Positions 47,409 to 61,404 of a DNA stretch of 64,000 nt are shown piece after piece. The translations under genes were made by a program, and so were the position numbers. Numbering within the stretch: the first letter of the stretch is position 1; the number at the start of each line of letters is the position of its first letter. Source of the stretch: Rhabditoides inermis (lineage: Eukaryota; Nematoda; Chromadorea; Rhabditida; Rhabditidae). The stretch is taken from assembly GCA_963966185.1 (NCBI GenBank), contig CAWZYM010000341.1, forward strand, positions 256,001 through 320,000. Reading direction: 5' to 3'. Under the pieces are notes generated by a model. It did not search any database. It was given only the letters and a program-made list of their open reading frames with translations, and was not told the DNA's origin.

Positions 47409-48142
47409 GTGTCACGTGGTGCCGAGAGAGCCGGGCTCTGGATCGGCGCACACTCTCGTGGGGGAGAGGAGCGAGGGTTGTCCAGCGCAGTCTCTCTCTG
47501 ACTGTGTGGACGGCTCCTCGCATCGACACGCCGAGGACACGCGAGTGGAGCAAGTGAGTGCGAGATGGGACGTGAAGGGGCAGTGGGCTAACCGAGCCTC
47601 GTTTCAGATGCCCGCTCCGTGTCGCTGGTTGCGCAGGCGTGCGATCCATTCGATCGCATGCCTCGCGCAATCGGTACCGTACGCGCGTGTCGCGGGGTGC
47701 GGACAATCTCGGCGAGGGACGGGGAAGTCGGCGGAGCGAGTCGCTCCGCCACCTCGTCCCTCTACCGGGAGGCGTTCGAGCCGCCGAATCCCGGCTCGGG
47801 AGAGTCGGGTGGATCGGCGGGAACGTAGGCGTGTAGCCTGTCAAAACCCCCACCAAAAAACAAAAACAAAAAAAAAACAAAAGAGGGGGACGGGCTACAC
47901 TGCACACGTCCCAGCTCGCGCACTACGGGTGAGTGGAGGAAGGAACGGGAGGAAAAGAAAAGAGAGGATAAATGGTACAGAGGAAGGGGAGAAGGGTATG
48001 AGGAGGAGGAGGAGAAAAGAATCGTAGATTAAGATAGCTCCTTTCAGAAATCGTGGGGCGGCGAAGACGTGATCCTTCAAGAGGTCACCGTCAGCTGGGA
48101 GCGACTACAGAAGTCGCGCACAACGGAGCGAATCTGTTTGGT
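47409..48142 (+). other. Hairpin-exon locus, copy 2 of 4
   Basis: Exon A 47,409-47,553, exon B 47,608-47,938, exon C 48,048-48,142. Exon B carries AGGCGTGCGATC/GATCGCATGCCT around five bases (47,635-47,663, one G-U) and GGCGGAGCGA/TCGCTCCGCC (47,730-47,750). Exon C carries GCGACT/AGTCGC around ACAGA (48,101-48,117). An A-rich insertion interrupts exon B near 47,845-47,885 without touching the hairpins. Confidence 0.5.
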
Positions 48143-49050
48143 GTGAGTGAGAGAAAGGGAAAGAGAGGGGGAGAGGGGAAAGAGAGAGGGAAAAAGAGAG
48201 GGTAAGAGAGAAAAGGAGGAGAGAGAGAGAGGAGAGAAGGAGGTGTTGTTTACCCGTGGATGATTGTCGAGCGCATCCATCCCTCCCTCTCACACACACA
48301 CTTGTATGCGCGCGCTGATTCCTCTCACTGTTGAGAAAGGGAGGTGAGAGGACCACTGAAATCATAGTATGATATCCATGTAATTTGTTCACACACTTCT
48401 AGGCAGACGCACTTAACGCGTCAGTTTCGCGTCGCGATTAGCTCGAGTTGATTCGCAAAACGTAAAGCAGCGAAAGGGATCAAACTTGCGACCAACATAT
48501 CATCTCACTCACTATCACCTATCCACTGGGGAAATTGACACCGCGTTCGACAGCGCATTGAAAACGAAAGCGGCATTTTTTTGAATGGTTGCGAAATGGA
48601 GAGAGGGAGGGATAGAATGCACGAGACATTCGGTCAGGCTCCGACGGGCGAGAGACAACCGACGCTGCGAGTGGGGTGCGCCTCCCTCTTTCCCTCTCTC
48701 TTCGCACTCCGCTCCTCCTCCCCACTCGCACTGTGAATAACATTATATGCATTCATACGACACTCCAAAAAACAGAATAATGGAAACCAAGCGTGACATG
48801 CCACTCTCTGCTTGAATTCAAGGACTAGAAAAAGTGAAATTTCAACAACAACAATCTGGTTTGCCATCTGCGCGCAACGCGCAATTACGGGAGTCATCAT
48901 TTCGAGACGACACAAAGCGGTGCGTCATGCGTTAATTCAGTATTCTTGAATGCGCGAATTGAGAGGAGCCATTTCACGCCCTTTCCATTTCACTTTCGGG
49001 ATTACTGTCTTGCGAGACGTTTATAAGATGAGAGATATAGGAGATGAGAG
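48143..49050. other. Spacer, no gene seen
   Basis: GA tract to about 48,240, then mixed sequence with no splice-site string, RNA gene or repeat that I recognise. Confidence 0.5.
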
Positions 49051-49647
49051 ATATAGGGTATCCCCCCGGTTCACAGTACGGCAGCCATCTCGCTGCATAC
49101 TCAAGACATCATTTCATCGCATCTAATCGCGCTATCGGCCCGCGCAAGACCATTCGACCGCGCGAATCGCGCGCTTTGCGGTCTAATTTTAGGGAAATGA
49201 AGGTGATTTGCAATTCTAATAAAGCATAGTTCTTCACCTTCCAGAGCTAATAACTCTTTCCGGAGTTGATGAATTTTTCCAATTTTTGGATATGTGGTGT
49301 GAATCCACAGTTCCAATAGAAGTCTAGATTTCGAATTTTGAATTTTGATCTAGTTTTCTTGTTATCAATCGATGACTACGTTTTTGAGGCTATTCAATAG
49401 GTGAAATCTAGAAAACTTAATAACTCACTTCAAACCCATGCTACAGAACCCAGTTTGAAGGAGAAGGTTTTTTGATAGCGTCTGCACAGAACTCTAGTTT
49501 TCGATTTTTCGATTTCTTTCATTTTTGCCGTGTTTTCGGTGTAAAACCTCGAAATTTCTCCAATTTGCATAAAAAGCTCGTCATTTCGCCCATGTCTGGC
49601 CGACCGCCGATAATTCGCGTACCGTGAAAATGGGGGATACCCTATAT
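49051..49647. mobile_element. Non-autonomous DNA transposon (MITE), about 0.6 kb
   Basis: Terminal inverted repeats ATATAGGGTATCCCCC (49,051-49,066) and GGGGGATACCCTATAT (49,632-49,647). The homology continues imperfectly inward (TTCACAGTACG against CGTACCGTGAAAA). If TAGGG is the terminus, the flanking TA is a target duplication of Tc1/mariner type. No transposase frame inside. Confidence 0.75.
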
Positions 49648-50315
49648 TTGGCCGTTCATTCGGGATTCGTGCAAACGTTATTCCGCGGCGCACGTCATCT
49701 TGATTCACCTACGTCTCAAACACAGCATCTTCCCATCGCAGTTTGCCCCCTCCTTTTGAATGGTTGCGAAATGAGAACGTAAAAGTGAGATTATCATTAC
49801 ATAAACCATTTGAGCAATTTCAACAATCTCGAATATCATCGCAATCTATCATCGCATTATCTCGCAAGTCCCGGATAAACGCAAAGGCGCCGTAGTTTTG
49901 GGGATTCCTGACCTCCAAAACTACAACAAGCGCTAATTTTGGGATTCCCGGTTTCGCGACATTTGCCGCGCTTTCATTTTACGCGGCGTGATTCGTAGCA
50001 TAGTGGAATAAAGATGATGTGATGATCAAAACAGTCTAGGCAATACAATGAACGTAAATATCACCTCATCTCTTCTTATCTGTGAACAGTGATAGACGGG
50101 TCTCTCCGGGCGCCACGCCAACGCCTCACACAGCTCTCTTGGCGGCTTGGCGCTCACTCGCCCTAAACAATTTGCATGTCATATACGATACACCATACAA
50201 TAGTATATTTAACATGCAACATTATGAGAAACACGATACTGAGATTTATTGCTGTTTAGCAACTTGACATAATTCAAAGAAGAAGAGGAGAGAGAAGGAG
50301 AGAGAAGGAGAGAGA

Positions 50316-50354
<39 letters not shown>

Positions 50355-50422
50355 AGGGGGGAGAGAATGGAAGAGATGGAGAGAGGGGGGAGAGAATGGA
50401 GGAGAGAATGGATGATTTTCAG
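49648..50422. other. Spacer, no gene seen
   Basis: Mixed sequence, then the common left flank of the hairpin-exon locus (CTAAACAATTTGCATGTCAT at 50,163) and a GA tract before exon A of copy 3. Confidence 0.5.
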
Positions 50423-51172
50423 GTGTCACGTGGTGTCGGGGGAGCGGGTTCTCCGCCCGGCGCACACTCTCGTGGGGGAGAGGCGCGATGGTTCCGTCCA
50501 GCGCAGCTCAATCTGGTTGCGTGGACGGTGCAATCGCATGGACACGCCGAGGGCACGGGAGTGGAGCGAGTGAGTGCGAGCTGCGATGGGGAGCGAGCAG
50601 TGCACTAACCGACCCTCCTTTCAGATGCCCGCTCTGTGTCGCCGGTTGCGCAGGCGTGCGATACCTTTGATCGCACGCCTCGCGCAAGCGGAATCGTGCG
50701 CGCGTCGTGGCGGCCCGTTTTGTTGGTCGTCCGACGCGGGGTGCGGAGCAGCTCGGTGGGGGAAGCGGGGGAATGACTGGAGCGAGGAAAGTGGGACTCG
50801 CCTCGCTCCGCCCCCATCCTCTGCACCGGAAGGCGTTCGAGCCGTCGACTCCCGGCTCGGAAGAGTCGGGCGGATCGGCGGGAACGCGGGGGGTGCGGCC
50901 TGTTACGTCCCAGAAGGGGGCAGGTCGCACCCCAGAGACTCAGTTCTCGAACCACGGGTGAGTGAATGGGGGAGGGGAGGAGGAGAGAAGGCGAAGAGAG
51001 GAGAAATGAAACAGAGGAAGGAGAGAGGGGAAGGAGGATTAGGTGGGAAGAGTCGTGGATGAAGATAGCTTCTTTCAGTAATCGTGGGGCGACGAGGACG
51101 TGATCCTTGTAGTGGTCACGTCAGCTGAGAGCGACTACGGAAGTCGCACGCAGCGGAGCAAAACCGTTCGGT
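50423..51172 (+). other. Hairpin-exon locus, copy 3 of 4
   Basis: Exon A 50,423-50,569, exon B 50,625-50,957, exon C 51,079-51,172. Exon B carries a perfect AGGCGTGCGAT/ATCGCACGCCT stem around seven bases (50,652-50,680) and GGAGCGAG/CTCGCTCC (50,779-50,809). Exon C carries GCGACT/AGTCGC around ACGGA (51,131-51,147). Exon A differs from copy 2 by single-base indels that shift the frame in mid-exon. Confidence 0.5.
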
Positions 51173-52018
51173 GTGAGTGAGAGAGGGAGATGGGAGAGAG
51201 GAGGAGAGAGAGAGGGAGAGAGGGGGGGGAGAGAGGAAGAGAGAGGGAGAGAGGGGGAGAGAGGGGGGAGAGAGTGTTGTTTACCCGTGGAATGTGCGCG
51301 CTGACTTCTCTCACTGCCGAGAAGAGAGGACAAATGATATGTGTATATACACTATTTCATGTGATTTGTTCACTCATTTTGAGTGGTTGCGGAATAAAAA
51401 CATAAAAATGTAATTAAAATCAATTTGCACAATTTCTTAACGTTTTCGCATCTCAAACATCGATCAATCGGTCGCTTCGTCTCGCAGTCCCGAATAAACG
51501 ACCGGGTGCTGTGGTTTCGGAAATTCCTAACCTCCAAATTTGGTCGCAATGCCGCACAATGGCTTGTTCCTCTTTCCCTCTTTAATCTCACCTGCTTTCT
51601 AACTGCTCTTAAATCTTCTCCGCCCCTCGCAGAGATCAAAGACATACTAATTACTCATTTCTCACCATACACTTACATCACAACAAAACAGACTTGGCAA
51701 CACAATGCACAATCAAAGTGCATATCACCTCACCTCATCCTGGGTGATGGGCGGGACTATTGCCGCCTCTCCGCTACGCCACAGCCACACACTTATTGGC
51801 GTGTACTCGCCCTAAACTAGTTGCATGTCATATGTATGATACACACTAACATGCAACATATTTTAATATGGCAAATACGATGAACAATGTAGTTATCGTT
51901 ATTTGAAGGAGAGGGGAGTGAGAGAGAGAGTTAGAGAGAGAGAGAGAGTGAGAGAGAGTGAGAGAGAGATAGTGAGATGAGAGAGGTGCAGATGAGATAA
52001 GAGAGAGAATGTTTGCAG
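51173..52018. other. Spacer, no gene seen
   Basis: GA tract, mixed sequence, then the common left flank (CTAAACTAGTTGCATGTCAT at 51,813) and a GA tract before copy 4. Confidence 0.5.
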
Positions 52019-52496
52019 GTGCGTGGGTGAGGCCGGGGGAGCATTGTTTCTCCTGGCTCTTCTCTCGTGGGGGAGAGATGCGGTGATCGTCCAGAAAAAA
52101 AAACAAGAAAAAAACGATAATGGTGGACGATCGCTGCACTGCGACACACCGGTGAACGAGGACACGCGAGTCGAGCGAGTGAGTGCGAGATGCGAACCGA
52201 GCAGTACACTAACCCATTGCCGTTTCAGATGCCCGCTCCGTGCGTTGGTTGCGCGAGTCACGCGCAATCGGCACCCGCATACAGTTGTGGCGACCCACTC
52301 AGACGGTCGGACGCCCAAGCGCTGTGGTGCGGGAGAGGGGCGGAAGTTGGGAGGTGCGGCGCGAATGTTAGTAGTGCCGCATCTCGACCCTGCCCCTCAC
52401 CGAATGGAGTGGCCGGACGGGTGGACGGCGCGGCGGGAGTCGGCCGCTCCACCGACTCGGCCACTCCACCACTCCCACCATCACCCACATTCGCAA

Positions 52497-52497
<1 letters not shown>
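52019..52497 (+). other. Hairpin-exon locus, copy 4 of 4 (no exon C)
   Basis: Exon A 52,019-52,178 and exon B 52,229-52,497. Exon A is the most altered copy, with CGATCGTCCA/TGGACGATCG framing an A-rich insertion (52,084-52,132), itself a perfect ten-bp stem. Exon B ends with nested GAGTGGCCG/CGGCCACTC. After the donor a GA tract follows and exon C is not found. Confidence 0.45.
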
Positions 52498-52535
<38 letters not shown>

Positions 52536-53570
52536 ACATACGACATGGGCTCATCAAAACAACAGGATAAAAGATAACACGAGTACGAATATCAACGTTA
52601 CTTCGTTTAGCACAACTTCTTTGCGGTGGGCGATGGCACGCTGGCTGACCGGGGCTCTCCCCGGTGACAAACCAGCGGGAGCAGGAGCTGCCCCCGACTA
52701 GGACGGGCGCGCTACGGGCAGAGAAAGAGAGAGAGGCGGCATCGACAGCTGCCCGAGGAGTGGCAGTGGGAGCTCGCGAGCGACCACAACGCCACTCCGT
52801 GTACTTTGCACCGGGAAAGGTGGAGAGAGAGAGAGAGAGAGGGGGGGGGGGGGTAGAGAGGGGGAGGAGAGGAGAGGGAGAGAGAGGGGGAGAGGGAGCG
52901 AAAGAGAGAGGGGAGAGTCAGTGAGGAGGAAGAGAGGAGAGGGGAGAGGGGAGAGGGAAAGAGAGGGGGAGGAGAGGAGAGGGAGAGATGGGGGAAGAGA
53001 GAAGAGAGAGATAGGGGGAGTGAGAGAGAGATGAAGAGGGACTATAGAGAGAATGGAGGAGAATAGACAGAGGGAGGAGGGGAGAGAGGACATAGTTAGA
53101 AAGGGTGATGGATGACAACTACATACATGTCAGGTGTCCCAGCCCTCTCTGGAGACTCAAGGACTGGAGAGGGCGACCAGGAGATGCGGCGTTGAAGGCT
53201 GCAGTGGAGTGGCGGACAGCGACAGGAGCGACACGCGCCACTCCGCCATACCTGGAATGGACAAGGTGGGAGGGGATATGATCACTGCTTATCGGGGCAG
53301 TGAACATACAAGCAACATGTTCAGTGTTGTACTCTTGTACACCGGCTTGTCGCGGCTTATTGATTAGTTTTCGCTCATCTTTGGATGTTGATAAGCAGTT
53401 GATATGGGGTCGTTGCTCACCAGAAGATGGTGAGCGTGGTGAGTGGAGTGAGCATCTCCTGCCTCTCGGCCGCTCCACTCGGTACAACATCACTCCACTT
53501 GCTCCTACCGAGAGAGGAAGACACACGCGCGTACGACAAGATCGCTGGAAAGTGGTCGATCAATAGACAT
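52498..53570. other. Purine tract and one more exon-like block
   Basis: Polypurine from 52,820 to 53,100, then a block at about 53,133-53,265 and another at 53,405-53,560, without clear family membership. No gene assigned. Confidence 0.35.
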
Positions 53571-55062
53571 CACAAACAACTATAGTGTGTTCCCTTTTCT
53601 AAGCGACAAACTCGGAAAGCCGGAATAATATACGAACGTGATTTTTATATACGAATGTGATTTTTATGTAAATGCCCAATTATCGTGTCATTTCTTGCAT
53701 ATATCAGATTGTAATTTGTAGTGAATAATTGAATAACCTCGAAGTTGTGGCGAGCGGCGAATGCGACTCGACTGGGGCGGTGGCGGGTGGTGAGAGGGCG
53801 ATCGCTCCCCATGCACTCCCCTCTCTCTCTCTCTTCTCCCCCACGACGGATCTGCCCTCCTGTCTATCACCGGACAGCTCGTTAGACTGCTCGTCGACTG
53901 AAACAAACTATCGATCACCATCCCTGCTCATCTCCCCCGCACGATAAAAAGCTGCAGTACCTTGATCATTCATGCAATTGCTGTGGCTTACCTGCCTTGC
54001 CACGCTCGATCCTCTTTCCGCTTCCGCACACACTGAAGCAGTGCCGGCGTCGCACCCACGTCGCCAACCGAACACTCGCGCACGCCAATCACCTGCAACA
54101 TCCGCCAAACAGTCATCATCGACTTGGGCAACACAAATCAGGACGCAGCGAACATGTCGCCCACCTCCAAGCGAGAGTCGACTGGCCGAGTGCTCTGCCA
54201 TTGGTCGGCGTCCGTCTCTCTCGGCCGAATCGGACTAAACAATAAGAACGCATAAATCAAAGAGTGGTGAGGGAGAGGCAGTGCCTGATTCCGAGGATCT
54301 GTGTGGCGCATGGCAAGCAGGCGGGCGCTTGCCTCTATCCGCGCCTCTCCCCACTCTCGCCGGTCCATTCCATTCGCTCCCGCCTTCCGGCACACTGGAA
54401 TACAAAATAGTAAATATCTAGAACAAACATATAAGTTTGTTTCGACTGACAAGTAGAAGGAGTAGTCATGTGTACAAACCTGTCGTTGGAAGAGAGCTGC
54501 TTGACCTTGTCCGCACCGTCGGTCCGAGCAGCAAACGAGAGAGGTGCCGACGCTCTCCCACTCCCTTCACTCCTCTTCCTCCACACACCACTCGCCACAC
54601 CAGCACTGTTTCCTCCGCACCCGCCATCGCTCGCACTGAACAATAGAATTTTACAATGAGAAACATGTGTATTGGAACATCACTAAGGAGACGAAAAGCA
54701 TCCCCATATAGTCGTGCGTGGTGCGTAGCGTACGAATGGCTCAGTTGTGGATGGAGAGGGGTTCGCTCGTATAGAAATACATGCTCGCCGCTACTGCTCC
54801 GAGACCAGAGTCTATTTACGTTGACTTCATCTAGACGCGTCAGTATCGTATCGGTCGCCGAATCGCAACGCATCGCAGTCGCTATTTTTTCACAAACCTG
54901 CTCGGAGGGGCGGTCTCGCCCGCTTTGAACCGGGTTGTAGACGATCGATAGGCCCGCTCTCCCTCCACTCCTCGCGCACTTTCTGCCAGTGTTGGTCGTC
55001 AGACCGCGCCGCACCCGCGATCACACTCCAGTCAGCGACGAACCACATATCGTTCACCTGCA
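53571..55062. other. Minus-strand exon candidates, no firm gene
   Basis: Contains the exon-family member at 54,480-54,635 and several short minus-strand blocks with acceptor/donor signals. Frames are not consistent between blocks. Confidence 0.35.
54480..54635 (-). other. Candidate spliced exon, family member 2 of 3
   Basis: Same acceptor-side start (TGCGAGCGATGGCG) and donor (CGACAG|GTTTGT) as 844-971 and 57,716-57,850. Length 156 nt. Confidence 0.4.
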
Positions 55063-56813
<1,751 letters not shown>

Positions 56814-57298
56814 TTATGAGAGGCAGCGTCGCAGGTGGCGCCAGGGAGAGGAAGCCCCGCAGACGACTCGCCCCGCCCTCGGCTGAGAGCGGGCGGGCCG
56901 CACGGCCGCACCAGAGGGCCGGGCCGACTGCCACGCAGACTCGAACGAGAGATCGATCGACTGAAATATGCCGATATAGCCATTCAAAAGAGAGAAGGTG
57001 ACACGTATAGTCCGTTTTACCTGGCTCACTCGTGGTTGGAGCGCGCTCTCCGGGGATCGACCGTCATCACTCACATCACGACGGCGAACACTGAATACAC
57101 CAAGTGAAGTGATTACTCATGAAATGAATATGAATGACGAAATCGCTATTTACCTGCGGCGACTGGTGTGTGGGAGGGGGAGCGTGAGTGCTCTGCCCCG
57201 GCCCGAGAGCGCTGCCACAGCGTGTTTCGGCCTTCTCGAATCTTGATCGGCGCGCTTCTTCCCCCAACTTCTCCATCGTCGCTCCGCAACCACTTTCA
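56814..57298 (-). other. Three-exon open reading frame, unknown protein
   Basis: Exons 57,154-57,298, 57,021-57,090 and 56,814-56,960 have good splice sites and join in one Arg/Ser-rich frame ending Arg-Cys-Leu-Ser-stop. That frame has no Met in the first exon, so upstream exons would be needed. The first exon is partly shared with 331-440. Palindromic GC blocks (CGGGCGGGCCGC near 56,912) fill the last exon. Could be another structured non-coding transcript. Confidence 0.3.
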
Positions 57299-57715
57299 CT
57301 GAAATAACAGTTATATTAATCCGCGTAATCATAACACGGCAATTTAAAAGTAACTCGGAATACGGAAACAAAAAAGAGGGAAGTTTACAACTGGCAACGT
57401 GAATAGGGTAGGGAGACTTTATTTGTTCAAAGTAATCAAGATGCGAGTATGGAGCGCTCGCCTCCTCTCTCGCCAGTATTTTTTTCGAATTCCGCGAACT
57501 GTAGTCGACGTTCGGATTGGGTGATCACGTGTCTTTTCTGATCGCTGTCGTATTCGATATTGACAACAACACAAATACGACCACGAGACATTTGATTGAT
57601 TGATTGAATGAGAGAGAGAGATGGGGAGAAGGGAGAGGGAGGGGAAAAGAAGAGAAGGGAAGGAATATTGGCTCCACTCGACTGACAGGAAGAAGGAGTA
57701 GCCATGAATGCAAAC

Positions 57716-57850
57716 CTGTCGTTGTAAGGGTGCTCCTTGATTTTTCCCGCCACGGTCCGAGCAGCAAACGGTCAGCTGCCGACGCTTTCCTCCTCTATTC
57801 TTCCCCCCACACGCCTCACCAGCCAGCATTGCCGTGCGCCATCGTTTGCA
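57716..57850 (-). other. Candidate spliced exon, family member 3 of 3
   Basis: Partner of 844-971 in the duplication. Same acceptor (TTATTTAG) and donor (CGACAG|GTTTGC), but 135 nt instead of 128. Confidence 0.4.
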
Positions 57851-58989
57851 CTAAATAATAACATTTTACAACGAGAAACATGTGTGCATATCTATTTAAA
57901 CATCGCTGAACATAGGCGAAACACAACAACAAATAGACTACGTGGCGCGTGTATAGGGCTCAAATGGAGCGGGGTTTCGGGCTTGTATATCCGCTAGGCG
58001 TTGCTGCTCAGAGAACCGGCCGCGGCAGCCGCAGTGGATATTCAGATTTTTGGCAATTCGGCGCAAATTTCAATGAAGAAGGAGGTTGGGCTAGTGTCGG
58101 ATCCTTCGCGAGTTCTGTTGCGGAGGCTGCGGCAGCATGACCCGACTGTGCGAAACCACCAAGTCATAGAATCGACCGCGGAAGCAAAAGTGGGCATGTC
58201 GTCGGATCTCACGGCAGTTTCCGTCTCTTGCATACCTGCTCGCTCCATCCTCTCTCGGCGCACTTGCCGTCGGCCTGACCGCGCCGCCCGCCCACCCGCC
58301 ACTCTTCACAGAGACGACACGCGCACGTCGACCACCTGCATAATAATACAAATACACTGCAACACGAAACATCTTACCCGTTGGCAACATACAAGGGGAA
58401 TCGATAACGCAATCGGAATACGGGGAAAAAGTTAAAGAAAAACAGTTGTCAAAAGGAGAGATACGACAAAAAAAGCAACTCGTTTCACACGGTCACTATA
58501 TGAAGACAAAAAGACAACAATGGCGAGCGCTATCGCGAAAATAATATCAACAGTCTGGCACAGTAAGGATTTGGAAGCAGTATGGAACGTATTGTATAAG
58601 GAATGCATGTTTCAGAAGAAGTGAGCGAGCAGTGCGGATACGAAACGGACCCGCCATCGACTTTTCACTAGCCCTCTCCTCACACACTCTACTCTTTGCA
58701 GTGGAGTGAGAGTGGGAGAGAGAGAGGGATACCGCGTGAAATCGCGAGACGTCACTCGCCAAGGCGTTTGAGAAGTGAGTGAGAGGGAGACAGAGGGCAG
58801 AGGGGAGGTAGAAACTAGAGAAAACAGTTCGATCTAGGTGGCGGCGGTTGCGACACGCCGCTACGTCAAATGCTGAGGCGACAGGAGACATGCGTACACC
58901 AACACACCATGTCTTCTGGTGAGTGTGGGAGAAGGCGAGAAACAGAGAGAGACGAGGGATAGTGAATGATAGACAGTAGCTTCTTTCAG

Positions 58990-59403
58990 GTAGTTGACAG
59001 ATCGATAGGCTCGATCGGGCAACTCGTCGTTGTCTCTCGGGCGGGGGAGTCTCTTCTCCCTCGCCCACATGTGTCCCTCTAATGGCACGCACGCAAAGAG
59101 AGAGGCGACGATTGGGAGGTGCACCCCCCGTGCACCTCCTCTGCTCGATGGCGCGGCGAACGAAGGTGAGGGGAGTGAGAAGGGAGAGATAGAGGAACGG
59201 GAGAAGTAGAGGAAGAGGATGGGAAAAAGATGTGTATCTTTCAGGACGCGCTAGGGTGAACTTTGCGCACCTGACCGGATGTGGGCAACCGGGCGCTTCC
59301 CGATCCACATCTGGGTTCGGGGGGCACTCTCAAGCCCCTCGAGATCGTCCACGCCAAAAAAGGACGACGAAAAGGTAAGATAGGGAGGGGAATAGAGAGG
59401 GAG

Positions 59404-59450
<47 letters not shown>

Positions 59451-59523
59451 ACGTTCTAGACAGCGACGCAACCGACTTCGCGACGGAGAGGAGAGAGGCG
59501 TGACGGAGAGAGGGAGACTCGGG
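58990..59523 (+). other. Putative spliced hairpin-rich transcript, copy B
   Basis: Exons 58,990-59,165, 59,245-59,374 and 59,460-59,523, with the preceding donor TCTTCTG|GTGAGT kept at 58,919. The AGGTGCAC/GTGCACCT stem of copy A is extended by one pair here (GAGGTGCAC/GTGCACCTC). Exon lengths 176, 130 and 64 nt against 176, 129 and 59. Confidence 0.45.
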
Positions 59524-59649
59524 GTAAGCTGCGGCGCGTCGCTTTTTTCTCGGCCCCCACTTCCGTGTCTAGGTCTAGGCCCTTTCGCACCCTGAGGCGA
59601 TGCGCGCTAGTATGCAAGTACGTTTGCCGTAGTTCAAGCACGGAATTTA

Positions 59650-60762
59650 ACGTAGGCTACACGTACTGAAGCCGAATGCTGGCTATATGTGCACACTTCA
59701 AGTCATACGAGTTCAGCCAGGTCTCTGGGTAGTTTCCATCTTGGGATACCCCACATCTCTCCGTGGTGGCTGAGTTCATGTTAGCCACGTGCAGATCCGT
59801 GTACTACATGTATAGAGGAGGTGAACCAGCGAATTGCACGCCGGCGGCAAGTATAAAAGATGACGCAATGCATTCAGCTGTTAATCTCTACTTAGTTTGG
59901 TCTATCGCGAAAAATGTACAATAGCTTCAAATCATTAAAATCAATAATTTAAATCATTCAACTCAGTAGAGAACTTACTTTTGACAACTATCTGTGACAA
60001 TGAATCAAGTTCTCTCAATGTACATATCATACTTGTTGTATATGTCATACTCTATTGTACATATCCAAAATCCAAATCATACCACTAGGCATATCATACA
60101 TGATTACACATGTATATATCATACACATGTAAATATCATACTCTTTGTTCCACGTGAGTCGTGTCTTAGTTGGTGAGAGGTGAAAGTATTGAGGTAGATA
60201 AGAAGGTAAGTAACGTGAGGTGAAAGTTGGGTGAGAGTTTTTTTTATGATGTGTGTGAAGGTATGTTTGAATGCAACCAAGACACGTCACTGCACGTAGA
60301 ACAGAGAGTATGATACATCAGCGTCCATCGTCAGATGGTAGCTAACATTGTGCTACGTTCAAGCACAACTACAGAAATATACAATACAAACACACACACA
60401 CACACTCACACACACACAAATAAAATACAAATTGTGAAAACGTGGTCCATTGTCGCAAATGTCAAAAGTAAGTTCTCAATCATATGGGCTGTACATTTTT
60501 CGCAGTAGCTCAAGCTAAGTTGAGGAAATCAGTTAAAAGCAATGCGTCGTCTTGTATACTAGCCGCCGGGGTGCAACTCGCCGGCTCATTTCCTCTGTGC
60601 ATGTAGATATGGTTGTGCACGTGGCTGACATGAACTGAGGAACCGCGGAGAGGTGTGGGGTATCCCAAAATGGAAACTATCTGGACACATGGCTGGACGC
60701 GTAGAGCTCGAAGTGTGTACACATAGCCGGCAATCGCAGATTTCAGTCCGTGTAGCCTACGT
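59650..60762. repeat. Large imperfect inverted repeat, copy B
   Basis: Arms 59,650-60,002 and 60,448-60,762, the same structure as 2,853-3,971, with a slightly shorter spacer. Confidence 0.85.
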
Positions 60763-61162
60763 TCGATTCTGCAGATGTGTTTGAATGGCGGGAAATGTAT
60801 AGACTATGTCTCTTGTTGCATCTAGAGTGTCTCGCTTTGGGATTGTGGAGGTGGTTTAGGTTCGTGTCGCATTTTCGTATTTTTGTATCGTCTCTAATGG
60901 CGGCGATGGATAGCGCGTCGGCGGGGGCCGAGAGAGGGTGGTAAGCCAAAGCGCACTCTGCGGAACTTTCTCTACGACCATGCCTTTCTTTAATCAAATA
61001 AGTTCATGTCTATTATCATTATGGTTATGTTCCAAGGTGTTGTGAAACTATTTGTTATGAATAAAACACTATAATAATAATATCATTTCGATTGTAAATT
61101 GCGTGAAACACGGACGTACGACGTTCATCGACGGATAATGCGATAGGTGATAGTAGAGGTAT

Positions 61163-61404
61163 TAGACAAAATTATACAGGAAAGAGTACATGTAATTAAC
61201 AAGGCACACATTCGGTTTCGGTCCCTTTCACCAGACCGAATGTGTGATCCTACCGGCCGGGACCATCATCAGTGATGAGCCGGTAGGACAGGGGCATAGA
61301 AATTATACTTGATAATAGAGGGGCATTGATTATTCTATCGTCTTCAAACAAAAAATGGGGGAGGGGGAGGAGACCGCACAAGAGGGTGCTCGGTGTTCGA
61401 CTGA
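61163..61404. mobile_element. Small hairpin-containing insertion, about 242 bp
   Basis: Present only in copy B, where copy A reads GTAGAGGTATGAGGAATG without interruption. TAT flanks both ends. Inside are two perfect stems, CACACATTCGGT/ACCGAATGTGTG and TCCTACCGG/CCGGTAGGA, the second enclosing CATCA/TGATG. No ORF. A non-autonomous DNA element is likely; class unknown. Confidence 0.7.
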
